64,000 nucleotides of DNA from Lachnospiraceae bacterium. Lineage in GTDB: Bacteria; Bacillota; Clostridia; Lachnospirales; Lachnospiraceae. Both the position numbers and the translations under genes were made by a program. Every line of letters starts with the position of its first letter. Position 1 is the first letter of the stretch. Location of the stretch: NCBI GenBank assembly GCA_022791575.1, contig JAAVZI010000002.1, positions 62,001-126,000 on the forward strand, in the 5' to 3' direction. Positions 26,278-36,191 of this stretch are shown in pieces. The notes under the pieces are model-generated. The model had not been told where the DNA came from. It ran no database searches and saw only the letters and a list, made by a program, of their open reading frames with translations.

Positions 26278-28599
26278 CTATTGTTTCATCTGCTCCATGT
26301 TGAATTCTAATTCTGATAGTTTTATGAGTGCATCTTTTAATCTGCTATAAATACTTCCTAGTTTTTGGATTTCCCGCAGTGGATCGGGAGAACTGGCATT
26401 TGATACATTGCTGTAAGTAAAGGATAGAGGATTGGAAATGTCCGAAAAATCAATGGAAATCTCGGATAATTCTGCTTCTAATATATAATCGTTCCGTAAT
26501 ATAATCTGGATCTTGCGGCCCAAAGAAAAGGCGTCTGCTTCCGTAATGGAACGATAGACCTGCAGCATAAATGGATTCAGGATATCCGAAGTAAAGGACA
26601 GGGAAGGCGAACACATTTCTAATAATTTACGTTCTCCTGCCTCATAAAGCCGGCGGGCTTTGTCAAGTGTGACTGCTTTGGAATCATCCTTATACAACTT
26701 AAAGTTATTATCTTTGTATTCGTCTTCCAATTCCAGATAGTTCAGTAATTCTATTTCTTTATTCGTAAAATAGGGGTTTCCGGAAATGTTTAAATAATTT
26801 TTAATATTGATACCAGAACTGCCGCTATATTCATGTTCCAGATAATAAGACAACAGCAAATTGATTAAAGTGTTGCTTCCATCCACTCTTATCGGGTCAA
26901 ATGTTTCTTCTTCTTTGACTGCATTTCCATCGTCATCAACGGTATCTTTAATTCGAACCACTCCGGCAGCCAGATCTTGGTCTGCATGCCACAGAGCCGA
27001 AAAGTGTTTGGTATTAGCTATGATATAATCAAAATCATTGCGGATAAACGCTTGATCAAATGCTTCATCCAGCGCCCATACACCGTGTTTTGTATTCAGT
27101 TGGCTTTTGTTATTGAAAATACAAGTTTCGGGTACTGGATAGATAAAGCCTTCATAAGTATAGGAATGATTTAGGATACTTAATATCTCCTGAAAAGCGG
27201 CAATTGTTTTCTGGAATTTATCTTCCTCGCTTTTTCTATTGTCTTTTCCAGCCTGATAGAAATTCGTTAACATACATTGATAGTAATGCTCTTTGGAAAT
27301 ATATTTGGAATCAAAAGCTGCCTTTTCCTGTTCGCTTTCAATCAACTGATTTAGTGCAGCAATTCCTTCTTCCATATAGGAACTGCCATATTGCAGCTGA
27401 TCAATAAAGTCTTCGCTATGCATATCGGAATCGGCATTTCTACCAAAGCAGAAATAATTAATAGCTCGCATAGTCATACGATTCAAAGATGAGAGGAAAC
27501 GGTCGATGCGTGTTTGGTCTGGTTGGTCTTTTGCGTATTCCTCATGAAGTTCTTCTTCAAAATCAAGGATATCTAATACATATTGATAATCGTAATAATT
27601 ATCATAGCGCTGCCTGCTGAAATGAATGGATTTCCATAAATGCTGGTCATTATAGGGCCGGTTATTCTTAAGGCCGCCGTATTTCAACTGCAGGGTAGTA
27701 AGGTATTTCTGAAATTCTTCATAATAAGACAGCCGGCGTTTTCGTTCGTTCTTGTATTGTTTATATTTGTAAGCCAGCTCGCTGCCCATCCAGTCTTTAT
27801 GTGCATAGTAGCTTAGATCGGTAATGATATTGCTGCCTCCATTAATATCCCGGATACTGATATTATTTCCTTCCACCCGCAGGGAAGTGCGGATATCATT
27901 CTCTTTGTAGCGGACTTCTGCATTTAACATGAGATTATCAAAAGATATATAAATATTCGTATCTTTTTCAGAATAATCTTTGGGATAAATATTGACAAGA
28001 TAATGCTCTGGGTCAAAAATAATATTGCAATTGCAGATTTCCCTAATTTCGGACATGAGAATATCATATTTTGAAGTTCGGTCCAGGTCAAGAGGAATCG
28101 GAGTGGCAGCAAGATCTGGATCACAATATCCAACATTCCAGCGGGTATGTTCCAATACTTTATTTAATACACTTAATTTTTTGTCGGAACTGTTATACAG
28201 AACCATATTGTCACCTTGTTCATGAAGGCGTACCGTCAGTTCATTCATAAACTTAGTAGTCAGTTCATATTCTATGCTGTAAGCCTCTATGTGTTTAGAT
28301 TCCCGGTATCCGTCGCTTTCTATGGATACCGCAACAATTTTGAAAAATCCTATGGATTCTATATGAATGATCCGGGAACAATCCAGGAAATCATATAGGG
28401 GATTTTTATATTTGACTTTCGTTGTTTCATTAAAATAATAATAATCCGCATCAAAGGTTATTTCACTATAGGTATCCAGTTTCAGGTCAATCTTTAGGTT
28501 CATTGGGTAGAAATAACATCGTTTTTTATCTACCATGCCATAGATGGCATAAGCCATAGGCATTTTTGCTTCGGAGTTAAATATATGTTTAAAATCCAT
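26278..28599 (-). CDS. Phage tail tip / hub protein (Tal-like)
   Basis: 773 residues, the last gene of the tail operon. The N-terminal about 350 residues have the Tal/gp27-like hub pattern: short beta-rich segments (YAIYGMVDKKRCYFYPMNLK, HIESIGFFKIVAVSIES, IEAYSIEYELTTKFMNE, ISEIREICNCNIIFDP-type insertion) and the LRVEGNNISIRDINGGSNI strand. The middle is helical and charged (YKQYKNERKRRLSYYEEF). A C-terminal ARRLYEAGERKLLEM section and a beta tail follow. No peptidase or glycan hydrolase motif is seen. Its ATG overlaps the stop of the upstream gene by one base. Assigned by fold pattern and order, not by a strong signature. Confidence 0.7.
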   Translation of the reverse strand: MDFKHIFNSEAKMPMAYAIYGMVDKKRCYFYPMNLKIDLKLDTYSEITFDADYYYFNETTKVKYKNPLYDFLDCSRIIHIESIGFFKIVAVSIESDGYRESKHIEAYSIEYELTTKFMNELTVRLHEQGDNMVLYNSSDKKLSVLNKVLEHTRWNVGYCDPDLAATPIPLDLDRTSKYDILMSEIREICNCNIIFDPEHYLVNIYPKDYSEKDTNIYISFDNLMLNAEVRYKENDIRTSLRVEGNNISIRDINGGSNIITDLSYYAHKDWMGSELAYKYKQYKNERKRRLSYYEEFQKYLTTLQLKYGGLKNNRPYNDQHLWKSIHFSRQRYDNYYDYQYVLDILDFEEELHEEYAKDQPDQTRIDRFLSSLNRMTMRAINYFCFGRNADSDMHSEDFIDQLQYGSSYMEEGIAALNQLIESEQEKAAFDSKYISKEHYYQCMLTNFYQAGKDNRKSEEDKFQKTIAAFQEILSILNHSYTYEGFIYPVPETCIFNNKSQLNTKHGVWALDEAFDQAFIRNDFDYIIANTKHFSALWHADQDLAAGVVRIKDTVDDDGNAVKEEETFDPIRVDGSNTLINLLLSYYLEHEYSGSSGINIKNYLNISGNPYFTNKEIELLNYLELEDEYKDNNFKLYKDDSKAVTLDKARRLYEAGERKLLEMCSPSLSFTSDILNPFMLQVYRSITEADAFSLGRKIQIILRNDYILEAELSEISIDFSDISNPLSFTYSNVSNASSPDPLREIQKLGSIYSRLKDALIKLSELEFNMEQMKQ

Positions 28600-30029
28600 T
28601 AAAATACACCTGCCTTATATTTTTCTCTGTATTCAAATGTTACATCCACCTGCGTGGGTATATTGCTGTCATAGGCGGCTGCATTGATGGTAATTGAGTT
28701 CAGTCCTTTTTTAAATCGGATAAAATCTTCTATATGATCAATGTAGGATTCATCAATTAGAGAAAGTCCGGTATCCGGTGAGCCTTTACAGATCAGCATA
28801 TTTGAGGTATCAATATAAATCGGGGTATCATCCGGCACATACTGAAACTGCAGGCTGGAATGGCTGACGGCATTATTTTTGATGTAAATATTACAGCATT
28901 GGCTGCTGTTATTTGAATGGGACCGAATATAAATATTAGGGTAGGTATCATCCACATCCGAATGAATGGTAAAGGTTTTATTAATATTGCCAGTTCTGAA
29001 AATCGGGGTAATGATAATATTCTGAAATTTTTTCTTCAGAAAGGAATCGTATACCTGCTGCCCGGTAGTCAGCCCATTCGGTATAAAGTTCTGGTTCGGA
29101 ATATAATAATAAAGGCATAGATTATAGATCCTGCCAGCTGCTTGTTCGGAAGCATCAAAGTAATAGAACCCGGTATTTTTGCTGGTGTCGACAGTGCCGT
29201 TGCTTTCCCGGTAAAGGAATGAAATCAGGTTCTTCTGATTATAACTAGAATTTTCCCGTTCATCAGCATTATATTCCCGGTAACCTTCCAGACGGTAAAG
29301 CTCGTTTTCATCATCATGAATCTGAATACGCACGCCAATTAACTGGTCGGCAGTATAGCGCTGGGGATTGGAAGAATCCGGCAGATACAGGCTTGTCCTA
29401 AGATCTGCTCCCCGCAGTTTAATATAGCCGATATGACGGTTCGACTGCATGGTGGTATCAATCGAGAGGTTCTTATTATTGCGGTATGGATAGAGGTTTT
29501 GTTTGTTAACAGAATGGGAAAATACCGCATCAAGAGTATAGGGTGTTCCTTCTTCAGTAGTACGGTCATCGGTCGTAAATGAGAAATTAATGGTTTTTAA
29601 TTCGGAATAGGCAAACTGGGAGTCGCATTCCACTTCCAGATTGAATCCGATGACAGTTCCGTTCAGCCGCCTGGTTTCAATGTTGGTAAACCGGCAATAA
29701 TACCAGTATTCCATCTCTTCATCGTCATATATGGCAAGCCATTTCAAATCTTTAGAGGCGGTCAGCCAGCTTGTAATTTCACGGATATCCTGTTTGCTAA
29801 ACGGTTCGCCTTCACGTCCCTCTCCATGAGCGACAGAGAATTCAAAAGCAATTTTTTCTGTCCATTTTCCACCGTAATCTATTGTACGATCCCGCAATTC
29901 GGTTGTAATCCCCTCCATTCCAAGCCCCATGGACAGGCTTTCGTTCTGTGCCCCCTCGAAAGAGCAGAGGAACAGATCAAACATTCGGGAGTCTGTTCCG
30001 TCAAATATAAAATGTGATCCAAAAATCAT
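28599..30029 (-). CDS. Phage distal tail protein (Dit-like)
   Basis: About 476 residues. The N-terminal part matches Dit/phage tail component proteins: SHFIFDGTDSRMFDLFLCSF, then a beta-rich belt with FEFSVAHGEGREGEPFSKQD, WLAIYDDEEMEYWYYCRFTN and IGFNLEVECDSQFAY. The extra C-terminal 250 residues are beta-rich with no recognised domain and may bind carbohydrate. ATG 30029 is taken over ATG 30038 because the AAAGGA is too close to the latter. It sits between tape measure and tip genes, the canonical order for siphovirus-type tails. Confidence 0.75.
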   Translation of the reverse strand: MIFGSHFIFDGTDSRMFDLFLCSFEGAQNESLSMGLGMEGITTELRDRTIDYGGKWTEKIAFEFSVAHGEGREGEPFSKQDIREITSWLTASKDLKWLAIYDDEEMEYWYYCRFTNIETRRLNGTVIGFNLEVECDSQFAYSELKTINFSFTTDDRTTEEGTPYTLDAVFSHSVNKQNLYPYRNNKNLSIDTTMQSNRHIGYIKLRGADLRTSLYLPDSSNPQRYTADQLIGVRIQIHDDENELYRLEGYREYNADERENSSYNQKNLISFLYRESNGTVDTSKNTGFYYFDASEQAAGRIYNLCLYYYIPNQNFIPNGLTTGQQVYDSFLKKKFQNIIITPIFRTGNINKTFTIHSDVDDTYPNIYIRSHSNNSSQCCNIYIKNNAVSHSSLQFQYVPDDTPIYIDTSNMLICKGSPDTGLSLIDESYIDHIEDFIRFKKGLNSITINAAAYDSNIPTQVDVTFEYREKYKAGVF

Positions 30030-30075
30030 AATAATCATCCTTTCTTTTTGTTATAGTTATATTTTTGGTTATAAT

Positions 30076-30104
30076 TATGCCGGCCATTGATTTGATGGCC
30101 GGCA
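30076..30104 (-). terminator. Perfect hairpin between tape measure and distal tail genes
   Basis: ATGCCGGCCAT ... ATGGCCGGCAT is a perfect 11-bp stem with a 7-nt loop. It follows the tape-measure stop. No T-run follows on the minus strand, so it more likely sets mRNA ends or stability than ends transcription. Confidence 0.6.
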
Positions 30105-30116
30105 TTGTTGGACCTA

Positions 30117-33100
30117 TTATTTAACGCCCATATAGGTCCGCAGGGCAGCGGTTTGTTTATACAGCATTTCTTTTAGTTTTTTATCTACTACTTTTTCCAT
30201 TTTCCGGATCTCCGCATCCCCTACATTTCCCTGGATATTGACCAGAGGGGAGGTAATGTTCAGGGTTTGAACCATATTTGATTCTGGAACGGGAAGGTTA
30301 AGCAGCGGGCCGTGGAGCGGAATATCTGGTTCAAAGTGGAACCGCTCAGAAGCAAGGCTGACCAGTTTTTCAAAGGCAGCATTCTGCTGCGGCGTTAAAA
30401 TGCGTTCGCCGTATTTTACAGCTGCCATAGTGTCTTCGCCTACGGAATTTGCCAGCTTCTTTAGTAAGGGATGTTCTTTGCTAGGAGTGACAAGCCCGCC
30501 TTTTTGATAGATGCCTATCCAGTGGCCATCTACGTATTGTTGAAGATGATAGTAGTCATCATTATAAGATGCGGCTTCTCTTCTGGCATTGATAATATCC
30601 CGTGATTCAAGTTTAATTGAAGTTCCGTCCCGGTAATGGGCCAGACGGAAGATCGGAGAATTTGTTTTGTCTGCGTTTGATGTATCGTTGTATGCATTTG
30701 AGGCATCGCGCATACGGTCGGTTGCTTCTTTTAATTTATCCGATACCTGTTCAATAGAAGAGGCCACATTGTTGAATTGTGTGATAAGAGGTGTTGAATT
30801 CTGGTTATTGAATAATCCCCATACCGAGCTGGATAACGCTGAAGAACGTTCGATATCGTTTTTGAGGCCGTCCCATATGTGGTCAAGTTCAGTCCGCAGG
30901 GGTTGTGCGCTGACGCCGAACGTGTTGACTAGCTTATCGGCGGTAATGTCTGCTTCTATTCCATCGTTATAGATATGCTGCTTCACTCCATCCAGCATGG
31001 AATTGAAGGAACCTGTATGGTAAAGCATAACACCATTATAAATTCCAAGTGCATTTTCCCCATTCTGCCAGGGAGTTGTAAGATTTGCAGAAACGTTTAG
31101 GCCATATTCGGAACATAAGGTATTCAGGCCGTCCAGATAAGTATCCGCTTGCTCAGAAATCAGGGTCATCATTTCTGAAAAGGCAAGTTCAATATTTTCG
31201 GTAATGGCTGCTACCGATTCTTCCGCTTTTGCAATTTTATTGTCACAGGATTCTGAGTAATTTTCATACTCTTGGTCCAGGGTTTCTTTCTGCAGGTCAA
31301 TGGAATGTCTGTATAACAATTCATCCAGTTCTTCTTGTTTTTCCTTTCGTTCCTGAATTAATTCCTCCCTTCTGGCCAGCGTATCATCATCTTTGCCGGT
31401 CAGCTGGTTGATCTGGTTGTCCAGAGAAGTCAGATCTTGGCGTTTATCATTTACATCTTTCTGGAAGTCATGGCTGTTTTGTTCTTTGTCCAGGGCTTCC
31501 TTTTTGGTTTCAATATATTTCTGATAAGCATCCCTGGCTTCATTGATTGATTCTATTTCTTTATCAACGGCCTGTTTTTTAAATTCGAAGACCGAGTCTT
31601 TGATATCTTTCTGAAGCTGGACGGATTCATTGAGATCGGCATTGTATTTCCGCCGGAGCTCTCGATATTCTTCTTCATTGACAGCTCCCTTTTTATGGGC
31701 TTCCTCCAATTCTTGGAGGGAACGTTTGGCTTCCTCCTGCTGCCTTTTGGCAAGGACATATTTCTGGCCCAGAGCCCCCATTTGTGTAATGGCAGACTGG
31801 GTAAAGCTGCCGGAATCGTCCAGGACTTTATCATGTTCTGACAGGTCAAGCAGGTTCTGGATTTCATCGTGGATATCCTGAAAGGCGTCATTAGTTTTAT
31901 CATATTTGGCTAAGTCAATGTCCCGGATGGCATCGTTAAAATCTTCGATAGATCCGGTGCACTGGATGATTTCTTTATCAACATTGTCCAGAGCGCTTTC
32001 CATCTCTCTCCATTCGTCCGAGCCGATTCGGATTCCGTTGCTTATGGCCGAGCGCATCTGCTGTTCTAAGGCATCTCTTTTCTTCTGCAGATAATCCAGC
32101 TGCAGATTAGTCTGGGTAATCAGTTCTTCGTAAAACCTTTTGCTAGTGGTACCATCTATTTTTTCTTGTGTATCAATTAATGCATTTAATTTATCAGTAG
32201 ACAGGGTAATGGTATCCAGCAATTTTGTGTAATCGTCGGCTATATTGTTGAACTTGTCCAGTTCAAGCTGGCGCAGCGTAGAATTCAATTCTTCTATACT
32301 GTTAGAAGTTTCATCCACTTTTTCTGCCCACTTGCGGTAATTTTCTATCGCTTCTGCAATCGTGCCGTTTTCATCATCTGCAGTTTCGATAAAGTCTGTG
32401 ATGTTGACAGCTCCGTTCTGTGCCATTTGCTGAAACTGGGCCGGTATCTTGGCCAATTCCTCTTCTGCCATGTGGGTATAGAGGGAGAGGGATTTCTGCA
32501 GGTCGGACTGTTTATCGGTATTAATTTTAATCAGGCTGTCAATTGCTAGGTTCTTGGCAGCGGAGCCGGTAAAATTGTTCATGTGGCTTTCCACTGTGCT
32601 GATGGCGTGATCCAGTTCCGTTAAGCGGTATTCGAAGAAATCGATTTGTTTTTCGCTCTTTGAGATCTGGGGAGCCGTCTCTTCTTTGTCAGGCAGGGAT
32701 TCCTCTTTCTTTTGTGCATTGTTGGATGCTTCAAATGCATTACCGGATTTTACGGATTTTCTGGAATTATTAATGATTGACATTTTGGCATTCAGTGTGC
32801 TTTCAATACTGTCAATTGCCTGTTTTGAGGAATCATCTAATCCTTGCTGCGACCGTAAGGAAGCTAATTGTGTGGAAAATTCTGCGTAGGCTCCAGCAGC
32901 TGTATAAGCAGAATTGGCAAGGTTATAATTGTTTTCTTCCAGATATTTTACAGCAGCCGCTTCACTGGTAATACTTTCCAGGTCACGCATGGCGGATTGT
33001 ACCGCTTCTGCTTCGGCTTCATCCAGACGAGCTAATGCCAATGACTTATAAGCTTCTTCATTCAGTGTTAAGTTTCCGTTTTCGTCAATCAGCATGGATA

Positions 33101-35072
33101 AATAAGAGTCATCCAGGGATAACAGTTTCTGAAGGGTATCCAATGAAAAACTACCATTTTCATTATATTCCGTAATGGCAGCGCTGACGCTGCTGTACGC
33201 GCCCTGGATGGAGTCAATTCCATCAGACCAGCTGCTAAGTTCAGAGACATACTTTCTAATAGAAGATAATGCCTGGTCAGCGGTAAGTCCGGTTTCGGTA
33301 AGTAAGCGTTTATAGTGCTCATTGGATTGCAGGACAGAAGCATCTAAGCGGCCGGCTTTTTCCAATTCTGTCAATTCTTTTCTGTATGGTGTGAAATCAG
33401 CGGAAAAGAGGACATCAGGAAGGGGGATGGAAGCAGCAGTACCGGATATCATTTCGTCAATATCAGAGGTCATCCGATAGAACAATTCTTCAAGAACCTC
33501 CTTTGATTCTGGATGTTCTTTGTAAGCATTCTGAAAGGCATGTTCCAAATTCGTATATATGGAAGAGGCATTGGCATCTTCTTGTCTAATTGATTGGTAA
33601 AAGTCTGCTACTGCGGCTTCCAGATTGGAATCTTCTGAAAGGGACTGGAATACTTTTTGAATTTCTTTCGGCGTATAGGCAGCATAAACCAGATCTGTTA
33701 GAAAGGATGTGGAATCTATCTGTGCCAGCATCCCGTCCTTCTGTTTGGAGAGGTATTCATTAAAGATATCATTTACTGTATTTAACTGCTTGTTGAAGTA
33801 TTCATTGATTTCAGTTACATTGGGTGTGCCAAAGGTGAATTCTTCGGTGTCTTCGAATACGGCTGCCCATATTTCGTTTTCGGTAGCACCTTTTTTTATA
33901 CTCAGTGGCTTGCTCCTGCCAGGAATATATAGTTTGCTGCCAACTTCTTTTCCATAAGCCTGTTCTAATTTTTTTCTATTATCTTCTTCCATTTGGATAA
34001 CAGTTTTGTTACCGTTTACTGTGGATTCCAGCTGTACCTTTTTCATGCTGCCGTCTGCAATCTTTTTATAGACTTCATATACATCCTGGTATTTACGGAA
34101 TGTACGGATATCTACATCCACCCCAAAGCTGTTATTTACCTCTTGATTTTTGTAGATTTCGTTTGCGGCGTTAACCTTATCCTTAACCGCTTCCTCTTTT
34201 TCCTGCTTTAACAGGGCAATCCGGTCACGGAGCTTTTTATTGGCAATGTCATAGGCATTCCCTTCACCTTCCAGCAGTCCAGGAGTTGAGCCAATGGCAG
34301 AGTTTAGTTCGCCGCTGATTTTGGCTAGTTCTGCTTTGTCACCGGCTGTGGCAGCCAACTTGCTCTGCAGGGACTCCAGGGAGTTTATTTCTTCATCATA
34401 TCTAGTGATATTTTCATTGGCTTTGTCAATGATGTTCTGTTGGGATTCTAGGTATCTGTCATCGGCCTCAAGCAGATATTGAATGCCTCCGGTTATTACG
34501 CTTGTGAGCACGGAAATCCCCATGCTGACAGCTGCGTTCAGAGCCATGGAACCGGCTTCGAGAGCCAGTGTTTTGGCGGTAGTATGCGCGAGAGAAGCAG
34601 CATAATTGCCCAATGTCATCTTGCCGTTTTTGAATTGAGTCATAGCTTTTGCCAGGGCTGGGTTGGTCTGCTCCATGGCTTTCAGGAATTTGTCTGTGTC
34701 TAAGGAATTGTCGAGAATGCCAGCATTGTATGTTTCAATGGCAGATTTGACACCCTGGTATCCCTTGGCATTTTTTGTTTTCTTTGCATAAGAGTCGTCG
34801 TCCAATATTTTATTTATAGAAGTTTTGCTGATTTTTTTTGTGTTTTGAATGTAGTCTTTCAGTCCATCAATTTGATCATACTTTTTTTCTTTTAAGTGTA
34901 TGTCGAGTAATATAGGGTCATTTTTAATTGAGTCAATTTTAGTTTTAAATTTATCGAATTCTTTTGCATTAAATTGAAATGTAATTTCATTTTCATTTTT
35001 TTTATTGTCTTTTACTTTTGCTATATTAGATAATCCAATACTGTCTAATATTGTTTTTCCTATCATTTTCAA
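30117..35072 (-). CDS. Phage tail tape measure protein
   Basis: 1,651 residues, by far the largest tail gene. Residues about 165-200 form a hydrophobic stretch (LALEAGSMALNAAVSMGISV then LTSVITGGIQYLL). The rest is long coiled coil rich in E, K, Q and A, and the end has a glycine-bearing KGGLVTPSKEHPLLKKLA and ILTPQQNAAFEKL, both usual for tape measures. By the usual rule of about 1.5 angstrom per residue the tail would be near 250 nm. The first about 330 bp (34740-35072) are clearly more AT-rich. No good ribosome-binding site precedes ATG 35072 or 35066, so the start is uncertain. Confidence 0.88.
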   Translation of the reverse strand: MKMIGKTILDSIGLSNIAKVKDNKKNENEITFQFNAKEFDKFKTKIDSIKNDPILLDIHLKEKKYDQIDGLKDYIQNTKKISKTSINKILDDDSYAKKTKNAKGYQGVKSAIETYNAGILDNSLDTDKFLKAMEQTNPALAKAMTQFKNGKMTLGNYAASLAHTTAKTLALEAGSMALNAAVSMGISVLTSVITGGIQYLLEADDRYLESQQNIIDKANENITRYDEEINSLESLQSKLAATAGDKAELAKISGELNSAIGSTPGLLEGEGNAYDIANKKLRDRIALLKQEKEEAVKDKVNAANEIYKNQEVNNSFGVDVDIRTFRKYQDVYEVYKKIADGSMKKVQLESTVNGNKTVIQMEEDNRKKLEQAYGKEVGSKLYIPGRSKPLSIKKGATENEIWAAVFEDTEEFTFGTPNVTEINEYFNKQLNTVNDIFNEYLSKQKDGMLAQIDSTSFLTDLVYAAYTPKEIQKVFQSLSEDSNLEAAVADFYQSIRQEDANASSIYTNLEHAFQNAYKEHPESKEVLEELFYRMTSDIDEMISGTAASIPLPDVLFSADFTPYRKELTELEKAGRLDASVLQSNEHYKRLLTETGLTADQALSSIRKYVSELSSWSDGIDSIQGAYSSVSAAITEYNENGSFSLDTLQKLLSLDDSYLSMLIDENGNLTLNEEAYKSLALARLDEAEAEAVQSAMRDLESITSEAAAVKYLEENNYNLANSAYTAAGAYAEFSTQLASLRSQQGLDDSSKQAIDSIESTLNAKMSIINNSRKSVKSGNAFEASNNAQKKEESLPDKEETAPQISKSEKQIDFFEYRLTELDHAISTVESHMNNFTGSAAKNLAIDSLIKINTDKQSDLQKSLSLYTHMAEEELAKIPAQFQQMAQNGAVNITDFIETADDENGTIAEAIENYRKWAEKVDETSNSIEELNSTLRQLELDKFNNIADDYTKLLDTITLSTDKLNALIDTQEKIDGTTSKRFYEELITQTNLQLDYLQKKRDALEQQMRSAISNGIRIGSDEWREMESALDNVDKEIIQCTGSIEDFNDAIRDIDLAKYDKTNDAFQDIHDEIQNLLDLSEHDKVLDDSGSFTQSAITQMGALGQKYVLAKRQQEEAKRSLQELEEAHKKGAVNEEEYRELRRKYNADLNESVQLQKDIKDSVFEFKKQAVDKEIESINEARDAYQKYIETKKEALDKEQNSHDFQKDVNDKRQDLTSLDNQINQLTGKDDDTLARREELIQERKEKQEELDELLYRHSIDLQKETLDQEYENYSESCDNKIAKAEESVAAITENIELAFSEMMTLISEQADTYLDGLNTLCSEYGLNVSANLTTPWQNGENALGIYNGVMLYHTGSFNSMLDGVKQHIYNDGIEADITADKLVNTFGVSAQPLRTELDHIWDGLKNDIERSSALSSSVWGLFNNQNSTPLITQFNNVASSIEQVSDKLKEATDRMRDASNAYNDTSNADKTNSPIFRLAHYRDGTSIKLESRDIINARREAASYNDDYYHLQQYVDGHWIGIYQKGGLVTPSKEHPLLKKLANSVGEDTMAAVKYGERILTPQQNAAFEKLVSLASERFHFEPDIPLHGPLLNLPVPESNMVQTLNITSPLVNIQGNVGDAEIRKMEKVVDKKLKEMLYKQTAALRTYMGVK

Positions 35073-35079
35073 TATTAGT

Positions 35080-35108
35080 TTGTAATCGCTATGCTTATAT
35101 GTTATAAT
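35080..35108 (+). promoter_or_regulatory. Promoter of the zinc-ribbon gene
   Basis: TTGTAA (35080-35085), 17-bp spacer, TATAAT (35103-35108), 30 bp before ATG 35139, pointing away from the tail genes. Confidence 0.75.
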
Positions 35109-35138
35109 GAAGCAAAATAATTATGAGAGGTGAAAGCG

Positions 35139-35693
35139 ATGAAGTATTGTTTAAATTGTGGTTTTATTGCAGCTGATAACTCAACTTCCAAAGATGATGT
35201 GAATTGTCCCGAATGTAATACACCGTTCCAGGAGGATTCTATGACAGGTGAAATGTTTGAATCACTTTCTGAATTCGAAAAGGAGCAGTATGCGGAACAG
35301 TTGTATGCTAAGATTGGCAGCGAAGTGATTAATAAGTATATTCGTAAATATGGGGAACCAAGTTTTTATAGCTCATGGTGGTATGACAAATATGAAAAAA
35401 TGTGTCCTGGCCAGGAGGCTTTGCGATATGAGCCCATAGAAGAATGGAAAGCACGGTTTTATGAAAAATATGGTCCCCATACGCAGGCATATCAAGATCA
35501 GCTGCTTGAAAATATACGTGCTGAACGTGAAAGCAGGCAGTCCACTCAAGTAAAGTGCCCCTACTGTCATTCTACTAATGTCAATAAAATGCGTGATATA
35601 GATAAGATCCTCTATGGCGGTGAAGCCGGACGGCTTGCAAGCCTGATTGGCGGAAGCCAGTGGTACTGCCGGAACTGCAAGTCCAAATTTTAA
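35139..35693 (+). CDS. Zinc-ribbon protein inside the tail module (moron-like)
   Basis: 184 residues from ATG 35139, preferred over GTG 35130 because GAGAGG lies 9 bp ahead. There are two zinc ribbons: N-terminal CLNCG...CPEC (residues 3-30) and C-terminal CPYCHS...CRNCKSKF at the very end. Between them is a helical acidic and aromatic segment (KYGEPSFYSSWWYDKYEKM). Function unknown. It has its own promoter and runs opposite to the tail genes. A GCCTATAGC/GCTATAGGC hairpin (35729-35749) follows. That is how phage moron genes are built. Confidence 0.75.
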   Translation: MKYCLNCGFIAADNSTSKDDVNCPECNTPFQEDSMTGEMFESLSEFEKEQYAEQLYAKIGSEVINKYIRKYGEPSFYSSWWYDKYEKMCPGQEALRYEPIEEWKARFYEKYGPHTQAYQDQLLENIRAERESRQSTQVKCPYCHSTNVNKMRDIDKILYGGEAGRLASLIGGSQWYCRNCKSKF

Positions 35694-36191
35694 CGGGTTT
35701 CTTTTGGCGATTTGTGGCTGCCTATAGCCCTCTCATCTGCTATAGGCATAACGCAAAGCAGGCCCACTCCTGCTGTATTTTAAGTGCGTCTCTTATATCC
35801 CCTGAGCACACATTGATGATCAGCGGTAACTGACCACCCAGCCCTTATGCTCGATGAACGTAGTCCATGCAGGTTTCTGTTTAGGACTGTCTGCTGCAGA
35901 TGATTCCCTGGCCGGAGTTGTTACCGTACCGCATGTTTTCACATTTGCCGCCATGGCCTTTCGTTCCATGGTTTGGTATCCGGGCAGTTGAATGGAATAT
36001 TCCCGGCCTGTGTTACTTTCACAGGCACCGGAGGACATAGTAATCGTCCTGCTGTCTGGCATGGCAGTATGCTGCCACACGCGCAGCCGCGGTTAAGCGC
36101 CGGTCATTCTCTGCTGTTTAACTATTAAAGTCTTTATCCTTCCTGTATATATGAACGATAATCTACAGGGAAAGATTCATACGGGTCGCCC
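35694..36191. other. Gap in the tail operon, no firm gene
   Basis: Between the chaperone-position gene (36192) and the zinc-ribbon gene. It holds the hairpin 35729-35749. A minus-strand open frame of 86 codons (35820-36080, GTG start, no ribosome-binding site, ends EHKGWVVSYR) is present; it has no recognisable family and is a weak candidate. In usual tails a second, frameshifted chaperone product would be encoded about here; none is evident. Confidence 0.4.
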
